The position numbers were made by a program, and so were the translations under genes. Below the pieces are notes generated by a model. That model ran no database searches. It saw only the letters and a program-made list of their open reading frames with translations, and was not told the DNA's origin. From Diphasiastrum complanatum (lineage: Eukaryota; Streptophyta; Lycopodiopsida; Lycopodiales; Lycopodiaceae), in the NCBI GenBank assembly GCA_029204225.1, contig CM055096.1, forward strand, positions 31,129,767 through 31,193,766: a stretch of 64,000 bases of DNA. Reading direction: 5' to 3'. Shown here one piece after another: positions 1-10,291 of this stretch (position 1 is its first letter; each line of letters begins with the position of its first letter).

Positions 1-9
1 TGTGAAAAC

Positions 10-1202
10 GTGTATGCAGCATCAACATCCGACACACATGAGGTGATCCTAGATTTAGGAGCCACCTCACACTTCGTGACATCAAGACGAATCATGTCTG
101 ATTTCAGAAGTGCAGATCCTTCAAGATTCATAGTTTTTGGAGATGGATCTAGACATCAAGTGAACGATATTGGTTCACTATGGCTCAACACAAACGGCAG
201 AGACAGACGACTCGAAGACTTTCTATTCATGCCTACTCTGCAACAAGACTTGCTCTCTATAGCAAGAACAGCAGATGCAAGGATGCGTGTGACGTTTTCT
301 GACAAAGCATGCAACGTGATTGATGTCAGTTCAGTACTCTCATCGCTCAAGGCAGAAGGAAGGGGAATCTATATCATTTGAAGGTACGCCTACCTGCAGA
401 TCAGGTGCATCAGACTCATGACAACCTGCCAGACACTCTGTTGCACAGAAAACTCTGCCACATGGACTCAATGGCACTTTACCAAGCAAGCCATCATGGA
501 GTGATAAAATGGGTCAACATCTCGAATGCAACCAATTCGACCACCTGTGATGCATGTTTGAAAGGCAAGATGTCATGCACACCATTCATTAAAGACTCCT
601 ACAGAATGACAAAGATTCTGGAGCTAGTGCACTCTGACATCTGCGGACCATTCAACGTGATCTCAATAGGAGGTTCAAAGTATTATGTAACCTTCGTTGA
701 TGATTATAGCAAATTTGCCAGAGTGTATTTTATTCAAAATAAATCTGAAGCACTTGATAAATTCACACAATATGTGAATTGGGCTGAGAGATGTACAAGC
801 AGCAAATTGAAGCAGATCAAAATAGATCGAGGTGGCGAATACATCTCAAATCGCTTCACTGACTTCTACAATGATCCCGACATCATTTACAGAAGGAATG
901 CAGCCTACACATCGCAGCACAATGGTGTTGCTGAACGAAAGAACAAGACCCTGATGGAAGCAGCCAGATGCATGATGGCCTATTTGAAGGCTCCAAGGGC
1001 ACTGTGGGCTGAAGCAGTAGCTACAGCCACATACAGAACAAGAACAAGTCTGGTGTCCCACACACGACACCACATGAGCTATGGCGGGGTAGAAAGCCCA
1101 ACCTATCTCACATCAGAATCTTTGGTTGTGCAGCTTATGCACATATTCATGATAAGCTTCGTAAGAAGCTTGATGAGAAAGCCGAGCAGGGATTTCTGGT
1201 AG
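10..1202 (+). pseudogene. copia pol: protease, GAG-pre-integrase, integrase core (broken)
   Basis: The first open stretch (10-381) carries a protease-like LDLGATSHF motif, where copia proteases have a D-S/T-G-A active site; the Asp is present but S/T has become L. The frame changes near 378, and the second stretch (378-1202) gives the zinc-finger remnant of GAG-pre-integrase (CDACLKGK) and an integrase core with HSDICGP, FVDDYS, DRGGEY and the Glu-bearing GVAERKNK motif. The integrase D-D-E residues are therefore visible. The frame breaks again soon after 1,100. The frameshifts mean no intact polyprotein can be made. Confidence 0.85.
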
Positions 1203-1583
1203 GTTATGACAACAACTCGTCATACTACAAAGTCTACATGCCAGACACGAACACTGTGAAAACAGTGAGAGATGTCAGATTCGATGAGAGCAAGACAATG
1301 GCCAATGACGATCCTGTCAGCTACGAAGTTTCGGAGAGACAGTATTATGACTTGCCGCCAATGACAGAGGGAGCAAAGGACAAACACGAAAACGAAGATT
1401 TTTGAGTCGTCTCCCATTCGAACGACGAATCTGACGAAGAAAGATTTGAGAGGCAACCTACTGTCGCAGTTCCTGTAAACCAAAATGGTTCCGGACCAAG
1501 CAGAGCAGACGAGGGCAAAGGCATAGCTGTTCCAAGAGGATCTCCTAGAAGGTCAACAAGACCACGAAGAGCGCCAGCAAAAT

Positions 1584-2042
1584 ATGTGCCAGACAGCTCA
1601 GCTTCCACATCAGAAGAGTTCTGCGGGTTCAGTGGCAAACCAAACTTTCGCCAGATACACCCAGAAGATTCTAGAGGACTTTGGGATGCTGAACTACAAA
1701 GGAGCAAACACTCCAATGCTTGTAGGGACGGTGCTGACGAATGATGATTGTTCAAAGACCAAGGAAGAGAGAGAACAGATGCAGCTCACATCTTACAGAA
1801 AGCTGATAGGATCACTGATGTACCTTGTTGACAACACACGTCCTGATATTGCTTATGCAGTATTCAGGATGAGCCAAATCTGCACGAATTCAGGCTCGAC
1901 ACATTGGAAGATTACAAAACGAATTTTGCAATATCTTCAATTAACAAGGGATTATGGCTTGTGTTATTGTCGTGATGCAGATTTTAGGATACTTTCCTAC
2001 AGCGATGCTAGTTGGGCATCTCTCACCAGAATACACATATAG
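1584..2042 (+). pseudogene. copia RT C-terminus / RNase H start (broken)
   Basis: This segment reads as the late RT to RNase H part of copia pol: a YTQKILEDFGM motif, the conserved GSLMYLVDNTRPDIAYAV block, THWKITKRILQYL, and the RNase H entry YSDASWAS. In the family these follow the YVDD catalytic box, which is missing here. The Asp in YSDASWA aligns with the first RNase H catalytic Asp. The remainder of RNase H is not recognisable after 2,042. Confidence 0.8.
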
Positions 2043-2639
2043 TGTAGTGAAGTAGTCTGACGCTAGTAAGCAATCAAGACGAAATACAGACAACAACTCC
2101 GCCTGCATGCGAGAAGAGCTCTGTGATCAGGATCCATAGAGATCCAACTATCCGCTAGTAAAGCGAGACGATTACTCGTGAGAGAACCGTGTTTCTCCCA
2201 CGTCAACACATTGTGTGAAATTGCATGCAGTGCTTAAAAAAATTAGAGAAAGATCAATATAGATGATTCTTCATGTTGTGTCTGATCTCGAATGCAAATG
2301 CTTCTGTTGTTAATCGGTGTATGAGTTTTCTTGTTCTTTTTGAATTCTGCACCTTGGTTGAAACTATGTTGAATGCTGCATTAATTTTATAAACGTAGAT
2401 CAGTAGTGTCTGACTACACTCTGGAGGACTGTAGGAGTGATTCAACTGGCAGTGCCCAGCGATCACCTCTGAACTCCATCCGAGTCGCAAGCATTCGCGA
2501 TACTGATTCTCATCAAATAATATGTCCTAACACAATACCATGTGTTACCCAGATCTGGCAGTTTTTAGGATTAAGGGCGATGCCGAAGCGTTAACATTGG
2601 ATAAAAAACATTCGAGCATAGACAGATGGCGTGTTTCTT
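2043..2639. other. unassigned sequence between two retroelement fragments
   Basis: I see no convincing gene here. It may hold the decayed tail and LTR of the copia fragment to its left, but no LTR pair or target duplication could be matched. Confidence 0.3.
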
Positions 2640-3305
2640 CTGAATGTGCACCTAAATTGTCCAAGTAAACCTCTAGGGTATCGCCCATCTACTGAGAAAA
2701 GGCAGCTTTCATAACACGTTGGAAAGTGCTAGGGGAATTGCAGAGACCAAAATGCATGACTTTCCAGAAGAAGGTTATCCATTATGTGGCAAAAGCGGTT
2801 TTATGTTGATCTTCTTCAGCAATTTGGATCATATTGTATTCCCTAAAGTTATCTAAAAAGGAGTAAGTCTCATCTCCTGCTAGATTTTCTAAGATGGATT
2901 CTCCGAAAGGTAATGGAAAATGATCACGTTCGGTGATGACATTAAGTTAAAGTCGACACATATTCAGAGTTTTTCATTTTTCTTGGGAACGATGACAATT
3001 GGGAAGACCTTCTCAATATGCTCGATTTCATACATAAATCCCGCATCTAAGAGGCATTGTAATTCTTCTTTGTTCTTGGCCTTATAGATTGGATTGCATA
3101 TGTATGGATGACTAACAGTTGGCCTCGCACCCGGTTTAAGCGGGATACGATGCACAACTACCTGGGGTGAGACACCTTTCATGTCTTTATAGGTCCACAC
3201 AAAGACATGTCTATATTTTCGCAGGAGCTTTTCAAGCCATCTGCGTTCTTCACGATTGAGTTGAGCCGACGTGGACAATATATTTGTTGGTTTCATTTGG
3301 CTCAC
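2640..3305 (-). pseudogene. gypsy reverse transcriptase fragment
   Basis: The 113-residue open stretch at 2964-3305 has the typical RT entry: a KYRHVFVWTYKDMKGV block, VVHRIPLKPGARP and a PIVIVPKKNEKLR strand. To the left, across frameshifts, the palm domain is recognisable: a PLPF-like stretch, a MIQIAEEDQHKTAF-like segment and finally a VYLDNL-type box where the family has Y-x-D-D. The second catalytic Asp is Asn. With its stops and frameshifts this is a dead copy. Confidence 0.75.
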
Positions 3306-3593
3306 TCAGAGAACGTGTGATAGTTCGCGTAGGGCCTTCGTAGGGCGAATTACGATTTGGCTCACATTGAGCTTGGGGTAATTGGATTGTGACATCCTCG
3401 ATCGTATAGTCCTTAAGTTATGCAGGGACATCATGGGCTAGATATTCGAGGGGGGCCTTGCCTTTCACCTGCCGGGATGGTGATTGGGGACGTTCGGGGG
3501 TTGGTGTAGAAACAGAGGCAATCTCAGGAACTTCTCTAACAGTTGTGAGGTCGCCAGGCTGTTGAATTTGAAGCAGTTTTTTCATCTTTTCTT

Positions 3594-4097
3594 TCATAGC
3601 ATGGCCATGTGGTTGAGGCTTTGGCTGAGGTGCGTGTGTGGATGAGAAATGGGTGGTACATCATGGAGGATCTCGTCATCAATTTGAAATATGGTCTCCT
3701 CCTCGCAGAGATCCCATAGATAGTTTGGCCATTTGGCACAATAGAATTTTGTATCAGGTTTTTCGATTGTAACTTTGGCAACCGGTTCCACCTTGGAAGC
3801 ATGTTGCGGATAGGCCCCAAGTAAAAGTGCGTCCATGTAATTGAGGATCTGAATATCAGAAATGTCCAAATCTTCTGGGCAGTTCTGAATTCGTAAGACA
3901 TTCTCGTCATCGACGAATAAATCTTCTAATTCATTAGTAGGTAGCCATGCAACATTTAGTAACTCATCATTGTGTGGAAGGATATCAATAAAATTGATAT
4001 TGATGATAGATGTATCAAGATCAGGTAATTGGTCGTGATCGATTGGGAGTGGAGAGGTACAATCATCCTGATGCTGAGCACAATAATCGGCATTCAC
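3594..4097 (-). pseudogene. gypsy polyprotein linker between protease and RT
   Basis: An acidic 167-codon open stretch rich in Asp, Asn and Leu, lying between protease and RT in the same strand order. Plant Tat/Athila-type polyproteins have a long poorly conserved spacer here, so I assign it by position. No catalytic motif is visible. An overlapping open frame at 3536-3910 is its shadow. Confidence 0.5.
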
Positions 4098-4350
4098 ACA
4101 ATCAATGGTAGCTAAATGTGACTCCAGTTTATGATATCAGTAGATTTAACATAATGACTTTTTTCGTGGCTGGACTAGTATGGTTCAAACACTGAGTTGA
4201 TGGTCGAGGACCCTTTTTCATGGATGCGTGCAGGTTTGAGTTTGCCTGTTGAATCAATGGTAACAAAACTGTCACGATTTTCAATAGTGACTCGGCCTTT
4301 GTTCCAGTCATGAACGACTCTTGCATTGGTGAGCCACGGACGACCGAGTA

Positions 4351-4674
4351 TTAATTCATATGAATAGGCATTATTGGAATATCAAGTACTACTAGATCTA
4401 CATAAAACTTTAGACCTCCTAGTTTGATCAGCACTTGTGGAAGGAAACCGGTAGGTCGAACCACACTTTGATCAACCATGCTAAGCTGATGAGTGGATTT
4501 GGCAAGCTTGTCTCTCAGATTCCATTCTAGCATGAGGGATGTGAAAATGATATTGACACCGGAGCCACCATTGAGAACCGCCAAAACTTCACGTGATTGG
4601 TGATGGGTAGCTGGGATTTTGATATTGCCTCGTTCGCTGAGTGGATTGGTTAGGTGTAAGGGCATTTCAAGCAA
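4351..4674 (-). pseudogene. gypsy aspartic protease fragment
   Basis: The core motif VLNGGSGVNIIF matches the plant gypsy protease pattern D-G-G-S/A-x-V-N-I/L, except that the catalytic Asp is Asn. A downstream VDLVVLDI block matches the second half of the retropepsin fold (F-x-x-D-hydrophobic-V-L-D). The lost Asp argues that this protease is inactive. The open stretch at 4650-4865 just upstream is probably the region entering the protease. Confidence 0.65.
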
Positions 4675-4925
4675 CTCATCAGGGCTGGTGGTGTCATTGG
4701 ATTGGATCTGGTGTTTCCATTTGACAGCATGCTTCCAGAGAACATGGAAAGGAAGAGTGACATTGGCTTGTAGTAAATCTCCCCAGACTTCGGTACCTTC
4801 AAGGGTTTTGCTTTCAAAAGGCTTGTGAGGTACTTTATGGGAGGTGGAAGATTGTTGGTCGGCATTGCGGATTTGCTGGCGGTACTGATGATGCAGCTGA
4901 ATTTCTTCAGATGGGTGAGGATAAA

Positions 4926-5560
4926 CTATCGAGGTTGATCTTCACTTGGAGGGACAACTTGTTGCTGAGTTTTGCTGGGTGCAAGTGTAGGGGCTTGGTG
5001 CTGGGTTTGTGCACGAGTCAAGACCCAAGCAAGATGAGTTTCAACTAGTAAAATTTCTACTTGCACTGAACAGACATGAGCAGCAGGTTTGGATCGAAAT
5101 GGGCAATCCTTCACGTGATGTTCAATACCATAGTTTTCACAAGCTAGAGGAAAACGGAGTTTATCTGGACAGTGAATACTAGGATGTTTACATGCACAGA
5201 TAAAACATCTTCCTCACAAATAGCATCAATCATCACATCTTTAAGTTGATCATAAAGGTCAACTGGTTTGAGTTCACGGTGGATGTTCTTAGGCAATCCA
5301 ACCAAGAACAGTTTTATGGCCATACGTTCGGTAATATATTCATCAACACATTCTACTTTGAGACGTTTAAAACACTCAATGTAGTTTCGAACAGACTCTT
5401 GGCGACGCATCTTGATATGGGTAATTTGGATGAATGGGCTCTGAGTCAGTTTGGATGGTTTGAGATGATTGATGAGAGCATCATTGAGGGTGGTCCAAGA
5501 AGCAAAATCAGGACCTTTGAGATTAAGATACCACTCCTTGGCTGTGCCATAGAGTACCAT
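4926..5560 (-). pseudogene. gypsy gag C-terminus and first gag copy
   Basis: 5144-5560 encodes a retrotransposon gag core (GTAKEWYLNL, FASWTTLNDALI, ESVRNYIECFKRL), and 4926-5114 has a HVKDCPF-like zinc-knuckle remnant. The gag core is a second copy of the block at 6123-6585, with several substitutions. Upstream codons of this copy continue to about 5,745 through frame breaks. Confidence 0.75.
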
Positions 5561-6938
5561 GGGGAATAGGCGAAGCTTTTCAGTTTTTAAGGTATCTCCT
5601 TAAAAACGACATGCACTATCAAAGTCTTGGAGAAATCGGATTGGGTCAGATTCTCCATTGTACTTTGGTGTATCGATACGCGGAATTTCGCGTTCTAGTC
5701 GTGGAGGAGCTGGATTAGAAGATTCAGCACAGTCACAAGACATGATACAGAGTGTGGAGGAGGATAACAATATAGACGATCAGGTCAGTACTATACTTGG
5801 CAAAAAATGACAGTTTGCTTGTAGAATGGAGAGTGTAGGACAAAAAAACTGGTCTTTCTGGCCGTAATAGAATTTGCGGACAGGCTGAGAAATTGTGGAG
5901 AGGCAGATAAATCGAATTGTGAGACTCTCGAATTATGACAGGGAGTGTTGTCTGTCAGAATATTGATTTTTTTATATTTTTGAAAAAAAAATTGTATTGT
6001 TAGAATTCGCGGGTGGGACAAAGAATTCATGCTCACCGAGGATGATTTTGTAGGCCGAATGGCGATTTCTGATATAGAAGTTTTACTGACAAATAGGAAA
6101 TATGGAGGATCTACCTCAGCGAACAATTTTATGGCCATACGTTCGGTAATATTTTCATCAACACATTCTACTTTGAGACGTTTAAAACACTCAATGTAGT
6201 TTCGAACAGACTCTTCGCGATGCATCTTGATATGGGTAATTTGGAAGAATGGGCTCTGAGTCAGTTTGGATGGTCTGAGACGCCTAATGAGAGCATCATT
6301 GAGGGTGGTCCAAGAAGCAAAATCAGGACCTTCGAGATTAAGATACCACTCCTTGGCTGTGCCATAGAGTACCATGGGGAATAGGCGAAGCTTTTCAGTT
6401 TCTGAGGTATTTCCATGAAAACGACATGCATTATCAAAGTCTTGGAGAAATCGGACTGGGTCAGATTCTCCATTGTACTTTGGTGTATCGATACGTGGAA
6501 TTCTGCGTTGTAGTCGTGGAGGAGCCGGATTACAATATTCAGCACAGTCACAAGACATGATGCAGAGTGTTGAGGAGGGTAACAATATAGACGATCAGGT
6601 CAATACTGTACTTGGCAAAAAAAGGCAGTTTGCTTGTAGAATGGAGAGTGTAGGACAAAAAAACAGGTCTTTCTGGGCGCAATAGAATTCGCGGACAGGC
6701 TGAGAAATCGTGGAGAGGCAGATAAATCGAACTGTGAGACTCTTGAATTATGACAGGGAATGCTGTCTGTCAGAATATTGATTATTTTATATTTTTGAAA
6801 AAAAAATTGTACTGTTAGAATTTGCGGGTGGGACAGATAATTCGTGTTCACTAAGGATGATTTTGTAGGCCGAATGGCGATTTCTGATACAGAGGTTTTA
6901 TTGACAGATAGGGAATATGGAGGATCTACCCTTAGTGA
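5305..6938. repeat. tandem duplication, ~820-bp unit, of gag start plus leader
   Basis: Two head-to-tail copies, about 5305-6122 and 6125-6938, align over their whole length with scattered substitutions and small indels. Shared landmarks include GCCATACGTTCGGTAAT at the start and the TATGGAGGATCTACC stretch at the end. The unit covers the gag 5' half and the untranslated leader of the minus-strand gypsy element. Confidence 0.85.
6120..6585 (-). pseudogene. gypsy gag N-terminal part, second copy
   Basis: This is the best preserved gag in the element. It has a conserved PRIDTPKYNGESDP start, RFLQDFDNACRF, GTAKEWYLNLEGPDFASW and ESVRNYIECFKRLKVE, all typical of Retrotrans_gag. The open frame continues to 5,791 past the homology, but that tail (5,791-6,120) is the copy-1 5' leader read in frame, created by the tandem duplication. 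Confidence 0.75.
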
Positions 6939-6945
6939 AGCCGAC

Positions 6946-8715
6946 AAATTCTAGGACAAAGATTTGGGTGAGAAATAAGGGATTTTGACGGTATATCAGG
7001 CCGTTTTCTCAGAATTTGACCGTGGTCAGAATTCGTGGAGGTGACAAAATGAAATATCAAGGTCTGTTAGGGATGCAGTCATACTGGCGAATTCTGATAT
7101 ACCTGTTTGGATCGGAAAAAGGTCACTTGGGTCACTTCTTTTCAAAGAAAATGCCCAAGTTGACTCTTTTGTTGCTTTTCCCCAGCTTGATAAGTTGCTC
7201 CGCAGCTCGTGTAGGACCTGGAGAGAAGACTCGTGTTGTGGTTGGAAGATAGAAAACAGACAAACAAGCAAACACACAACACGGAAGCAAAAAAACAAAA
7301 GGAAAAAAAGCTAGGTAAAAAATGCTTAAAAGGTGGCAACGACGCCAATGTTGGAAGTAAATCTGATTTGCGAATGTTTGGCTAGATCTACTCACAATGT
7401 GGTGTAGAATAGAGAGGATCGCCCACTTTCTAAGTTTCTACCAAGCCTTAAACAAAGTGCGAAAATAGAAAACAATGACCACGCGTGTGGCCGTACGGCC
7501 CGAAAAAACCAAAAAAAAGAAAAGAAAACTAGTTCACACCGTACGGCCAAAAAATTTAAAAAAAATAAAATAAACCTTCGCACAATGGCATTATGCAGTG
7601 GAAGGCCCAAAGTCCTCGGGCCTTCCTTGCTGGTCTGGGCCTGCCCTCGGGCTCCCGCCATCGGGCGAGGGCCCTCCAACTCCAAGCAAGGAAGGCCCTC
7701 AAACAGGCCTTCCCCCCCCCCCCTAAAAACTAATGGATTGCAACATTTCAAAGTGCATGAACTAAGCGAAGGAATGGCTGCCATAATTGCCTACGCGTCC
7801 TAGGCAAGCGACTTCAAACCATCTGCAAGACCGTGCAGATGATGTCTACACGCAACTTCTTAAGCATAATTGCTAATGACAATAGGATGACTACCAGAGA
7901 ATCGTGCACTTGTGTGTGTCATTTCCAGTCCACAGTAGAGAATTTTATACTCAGGTGTCATGGAAAATCCCATGAATTAGACTAATGAGTGCTAGATGAA
8001 ACTGCAACAACACAATTTTGCGAGATTGTTCATTTTACATGTCTGATCGACTCTCAGCAACAACGGGTTTTAAGGACTGAAATTATCGTTTACCACAACA
8101 GTTTGTGCGGATCCCGTCACCTGTATATGTCGATTGACGTGAGATTATCGAATTAGAGATTCTATCACTGGCATTATGGCATATAACATGCAACTGTGTA
8201 CAGGTCTCTTTTCTTCTTACAGTAGTGATCGTGATATAGGTAATAGGCAGCATCGGCTTTGCATATATTGGAAATCTCTATGTAAAAACGTCTATATTAG
8301 GAAGATATGCTATACAGTCCAGGGAGACTGACTTACTAGTTTTTAGAAGGAGCTTCTAAGGAAGAAAAAATGCTCAATGGTATACGAAAGACTCATGATG
8401 ATATTAAATAACATTCAGTGTGTTGGGATGCTCCTCCAAGCTTTTTCAAAGAGCCAGGCCAATGAGAGGCCAATGAGGAGACCATTAGGGAAATAATCAG
8501 TTGTCTAGAAAATCAGTAGTCGCCCCAATGGTTGCTGATAGTTGAAGCGAACCTATGTGAGTGAATGCGAATAGTGCCGCTCACGGGTCCTTACGCTCCA
8601 CCTGCAAATACCTGTGCCAAGGAAGTGCGGAAGCGAGCATACAACATTGTATAACAGCAAAGTGAATCAACAAGATTATACACCATAGATTTCAGTAAAC
8701 AAATTCTATTCAGAA
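6946..8715. other. non-coding stretch with a GC-rich block
   Basis: No gene is supported. The right-hand (5') leader or LTR of the minus-strand gypsy element may extend into 6,946-7,400. From about 7,480 to 7,720 the base composition shifts to GC-rich, with the palindrome GGCCGTACGGCC, repeats of CCGTACGGCC, several GGGCC/GGCCC runs and a C12 run near 7,710. Open frames on both strands there look like composition artefacts. From 7,800 to 8,715 I see nothing recognisable. Confidence 0.4.
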
Positions 8716-8778
8716 TATTAAATCCAACATAAACCTAAATATAGACTAGCTAAACGTAGACCTTAGCCTAAACCTAAG
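8716..8778. repeat. degenerate CCTAAAC-like repeats, left of copia insertion
   Basis: Short irregular units resembling CCTAAAC/CCTTAG run up to the copia insertion and resume on its right side. The plant telomere repeat is CCCTAAA, so this is either a degenerate interstitial telomere-like tract or an unrelated A/C-rich satellite. A TAAACGTAGACCTTA block occurs on both sides of the element. Confidence 0.45.
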
Positions 8779-9389
8779 TGTTGGATTCCTATCCTTCTCC
8801 ATCCCTATCTCTCTCTACTAATCTAGATCCATTCATTTTGCTGTTGTAAATATTCTTACAGTCTACAAAAATACAAGTACTCATCAGTTGCTTCGGTTAA
8901 GCTCCATGAACACTGAATCAAAGCGCAATAGTTTTGATCTTCCTCTCTGTTATTATAGAGTATTGTTTCAGGAAGATCGCGACTCTGTTCAGCATTCAAA
9001 CTGTAACGATGGTCGAATTGCTCGACAATTCCTATTGTAGCAAAACAACAGCAACATGGAATCCTCGGTGCATGAAATTAAGTCTATCGATTTAGGGATC
9101 GGCCCGACTTTGTCGTTGCTACATCGATTAATTCGATTCCCTAGCCATGCACAAAATTATATTCAATAGAGTTTAGCTTTGCGGAAGCGTTGTTTTAAAT
9201 GTAGTTATCAGGGCAAAGAATCGAAGAGTGTTGTCAGTCACATAAAATGATTTAGTCTACACAACAGTTAATCTGCTAGAATGAAGCACTATGAACATGA
9301 ATAAAAATGAGCATTCAAGACACCATTCACAACTTAGATTGTTGGAATAGGAATTATTCAGTCGTGAAGAGTCCCACCAAATCCCAACA
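8779..9389 (+). repeat. copia 5' LTR (611 bp)
   Basis: It starts TGTTGGATTC and ends ATCCCAACA, the usual TG...CA ends within a short inverted repeat. The first ~230 bp align directly with the 3' LTR. The segment 9008-9371 aligns to the 3' LTR only after reverse-complementing. It lacks the ~381-bp block found at 10391-10771 in the partner. Confidence 0.92.
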
Positions 9390-9407
9390 TGGTATCAGAG
9401 CCAGGTT
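9390..9407 (+). other. primer binding site for initiator-Met tRNA
   Basis: TGGTATCAGAGCCAGGTT directly abuts the 5' LTR. It is complementary to the 3' end of plant initiator methionine tRNA, the usual primer of plant copia and many gypsy elements. Confidence 0.95.
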
Positions 9408-9450
9408 CTCTGATTCTTAAAGACAAATCTAGAGCATATAATGTAGGCAG

Positions 9451-10270
9451 TTGCTATTATTATTTTCAGTCATATTAATCTACTATCTGCATATACTCAT
9501 CTTAAAATTATGGAAAGAAGCGATGAACAAAGAGTACAACTCACTGTTGAGGAACAACACTTGGACTGTCACCGACCTGCCAACAAACAAAAAGATTATC
9601 GACTGCAAATGGATCTTTAAGATCAAATACAAAGTAGATGGGAGCATCAACAAAAGGAAAGCTCGACTTGTGGTAAGGGAATTTTCTCAAAATCCCAACA
9701 TTGACTACTTTGAGACCTTCAGTCCAGTCATCAAGCACACCTCTATTCGACTGTTACTTTCTTATGTTGTTGCAGCAGGAGTACATGACCAATCTCGGCA
9801 TGATCCATTGGAAAGTTCTTTTCAAATTGGACATGGGATATTGACACTAGAAAATCAACTTTCGAATACGTTTTTCTGCTCAACAATGGTCCAATATCTT
9901 GGAATAGTCATAAGCAGACCTCCATTGCAATGTCTTCCATAGAATCAGAGTACATTGCAGCCTCTCAAGCTACCAAAGAGCAATTTGGTTGAGAAATTTA
10001 TTGTCTGATATTGGTCTTAGACAATTTGCTCCAACAATATTCCAATCTGATAATTAGAGGGCTATTGCATTATATATCCTATATTTCATTCTAGGAGCAA
10101 GCACATTGAAATCAAATATCACTATATCAGGAGCATGATACTCAACAAGGAGGTGAGTCTGAAATTTTGGAGAACCCAGTACATGGCAGCTGATATATTT
10201 ACAAAGGGATTGAATAAGGAAGCACACAAGAATTTTTGTGCTATCTTGAATTTAAAAATCAAGGTATTCA
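9451..10270 (+). pseudogene. copia pol remnants: RT start fused to RNase H
   Basis: 9490-9780 encodes the RT entry: WKEAMNKEYNSLLRNNTW, CKWIFKIKYKVDGSI, KARLVVREFSQ and FETFSPVIKHTSIRLLL. It then jumps, with loss of the YVDD core, to RNase H and tail motifs spread over several frames: a SIESEYIAASQATKE block near 9,940, then HIEIKYHYIR and MAADIFTKGLNKEAH up to about 10,230. Stops and frameshifts make it non-functional. Confidence 0.85.
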
Positions 10271-10282
10271 AGGATCCAAATT

Positions 10283-10291
10283 AAAGGGGGG
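10283..10291 (+). other. polypurine tract
   Basis: AAAGGGGGG immediately precedes the TGTTGG start of the 3' LTR, the position where plus-strand synthesis is primed. Confidence 0.85.

Larger units (their letters stand above)
1..2042 (+). mobile_element. Ty1/copia retrotransposon fragment, internally deleted
   Basis: A degenerate copia-type pol region on the + strand. It enters the window already inside the protease, continues through GAG-pre-integrase and integrase, and then jumps to the late RT/RNase H part. The RT catalytic core, which copia elements carry between integrase and RNase H, is absent between about 1,580 and 1,650. No LTR was recognised at the right end, so the element's limits are unknown. 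Confidence 0.85.
2640..6945 (-). mobile_element. decayed Ty3/gypsy element (Tat/Athila-like pol), minus strand
   Basis: Reading the minus strand from right to left gives gag (two copies), a zinc-knuckle-like tail, protease, a long acidic linker and reverse transcriptase, the Ty3/gypsy order. The protease motif (GGSGVNI) and the RT entry (WTYKDMKGV) resemble the Tat/Athila branch. RNase H and integrase are not found to the left of 2,640, so the 3' half is lost. LTRs were not identified. Confidence 0.75.

Noticed and set aside
7392-7803. Open frames on both strands in the GC-rich block
   Set aside because: No motif, and GC-rich composition explains the lack of stops; likely LTR or spacer sequence.
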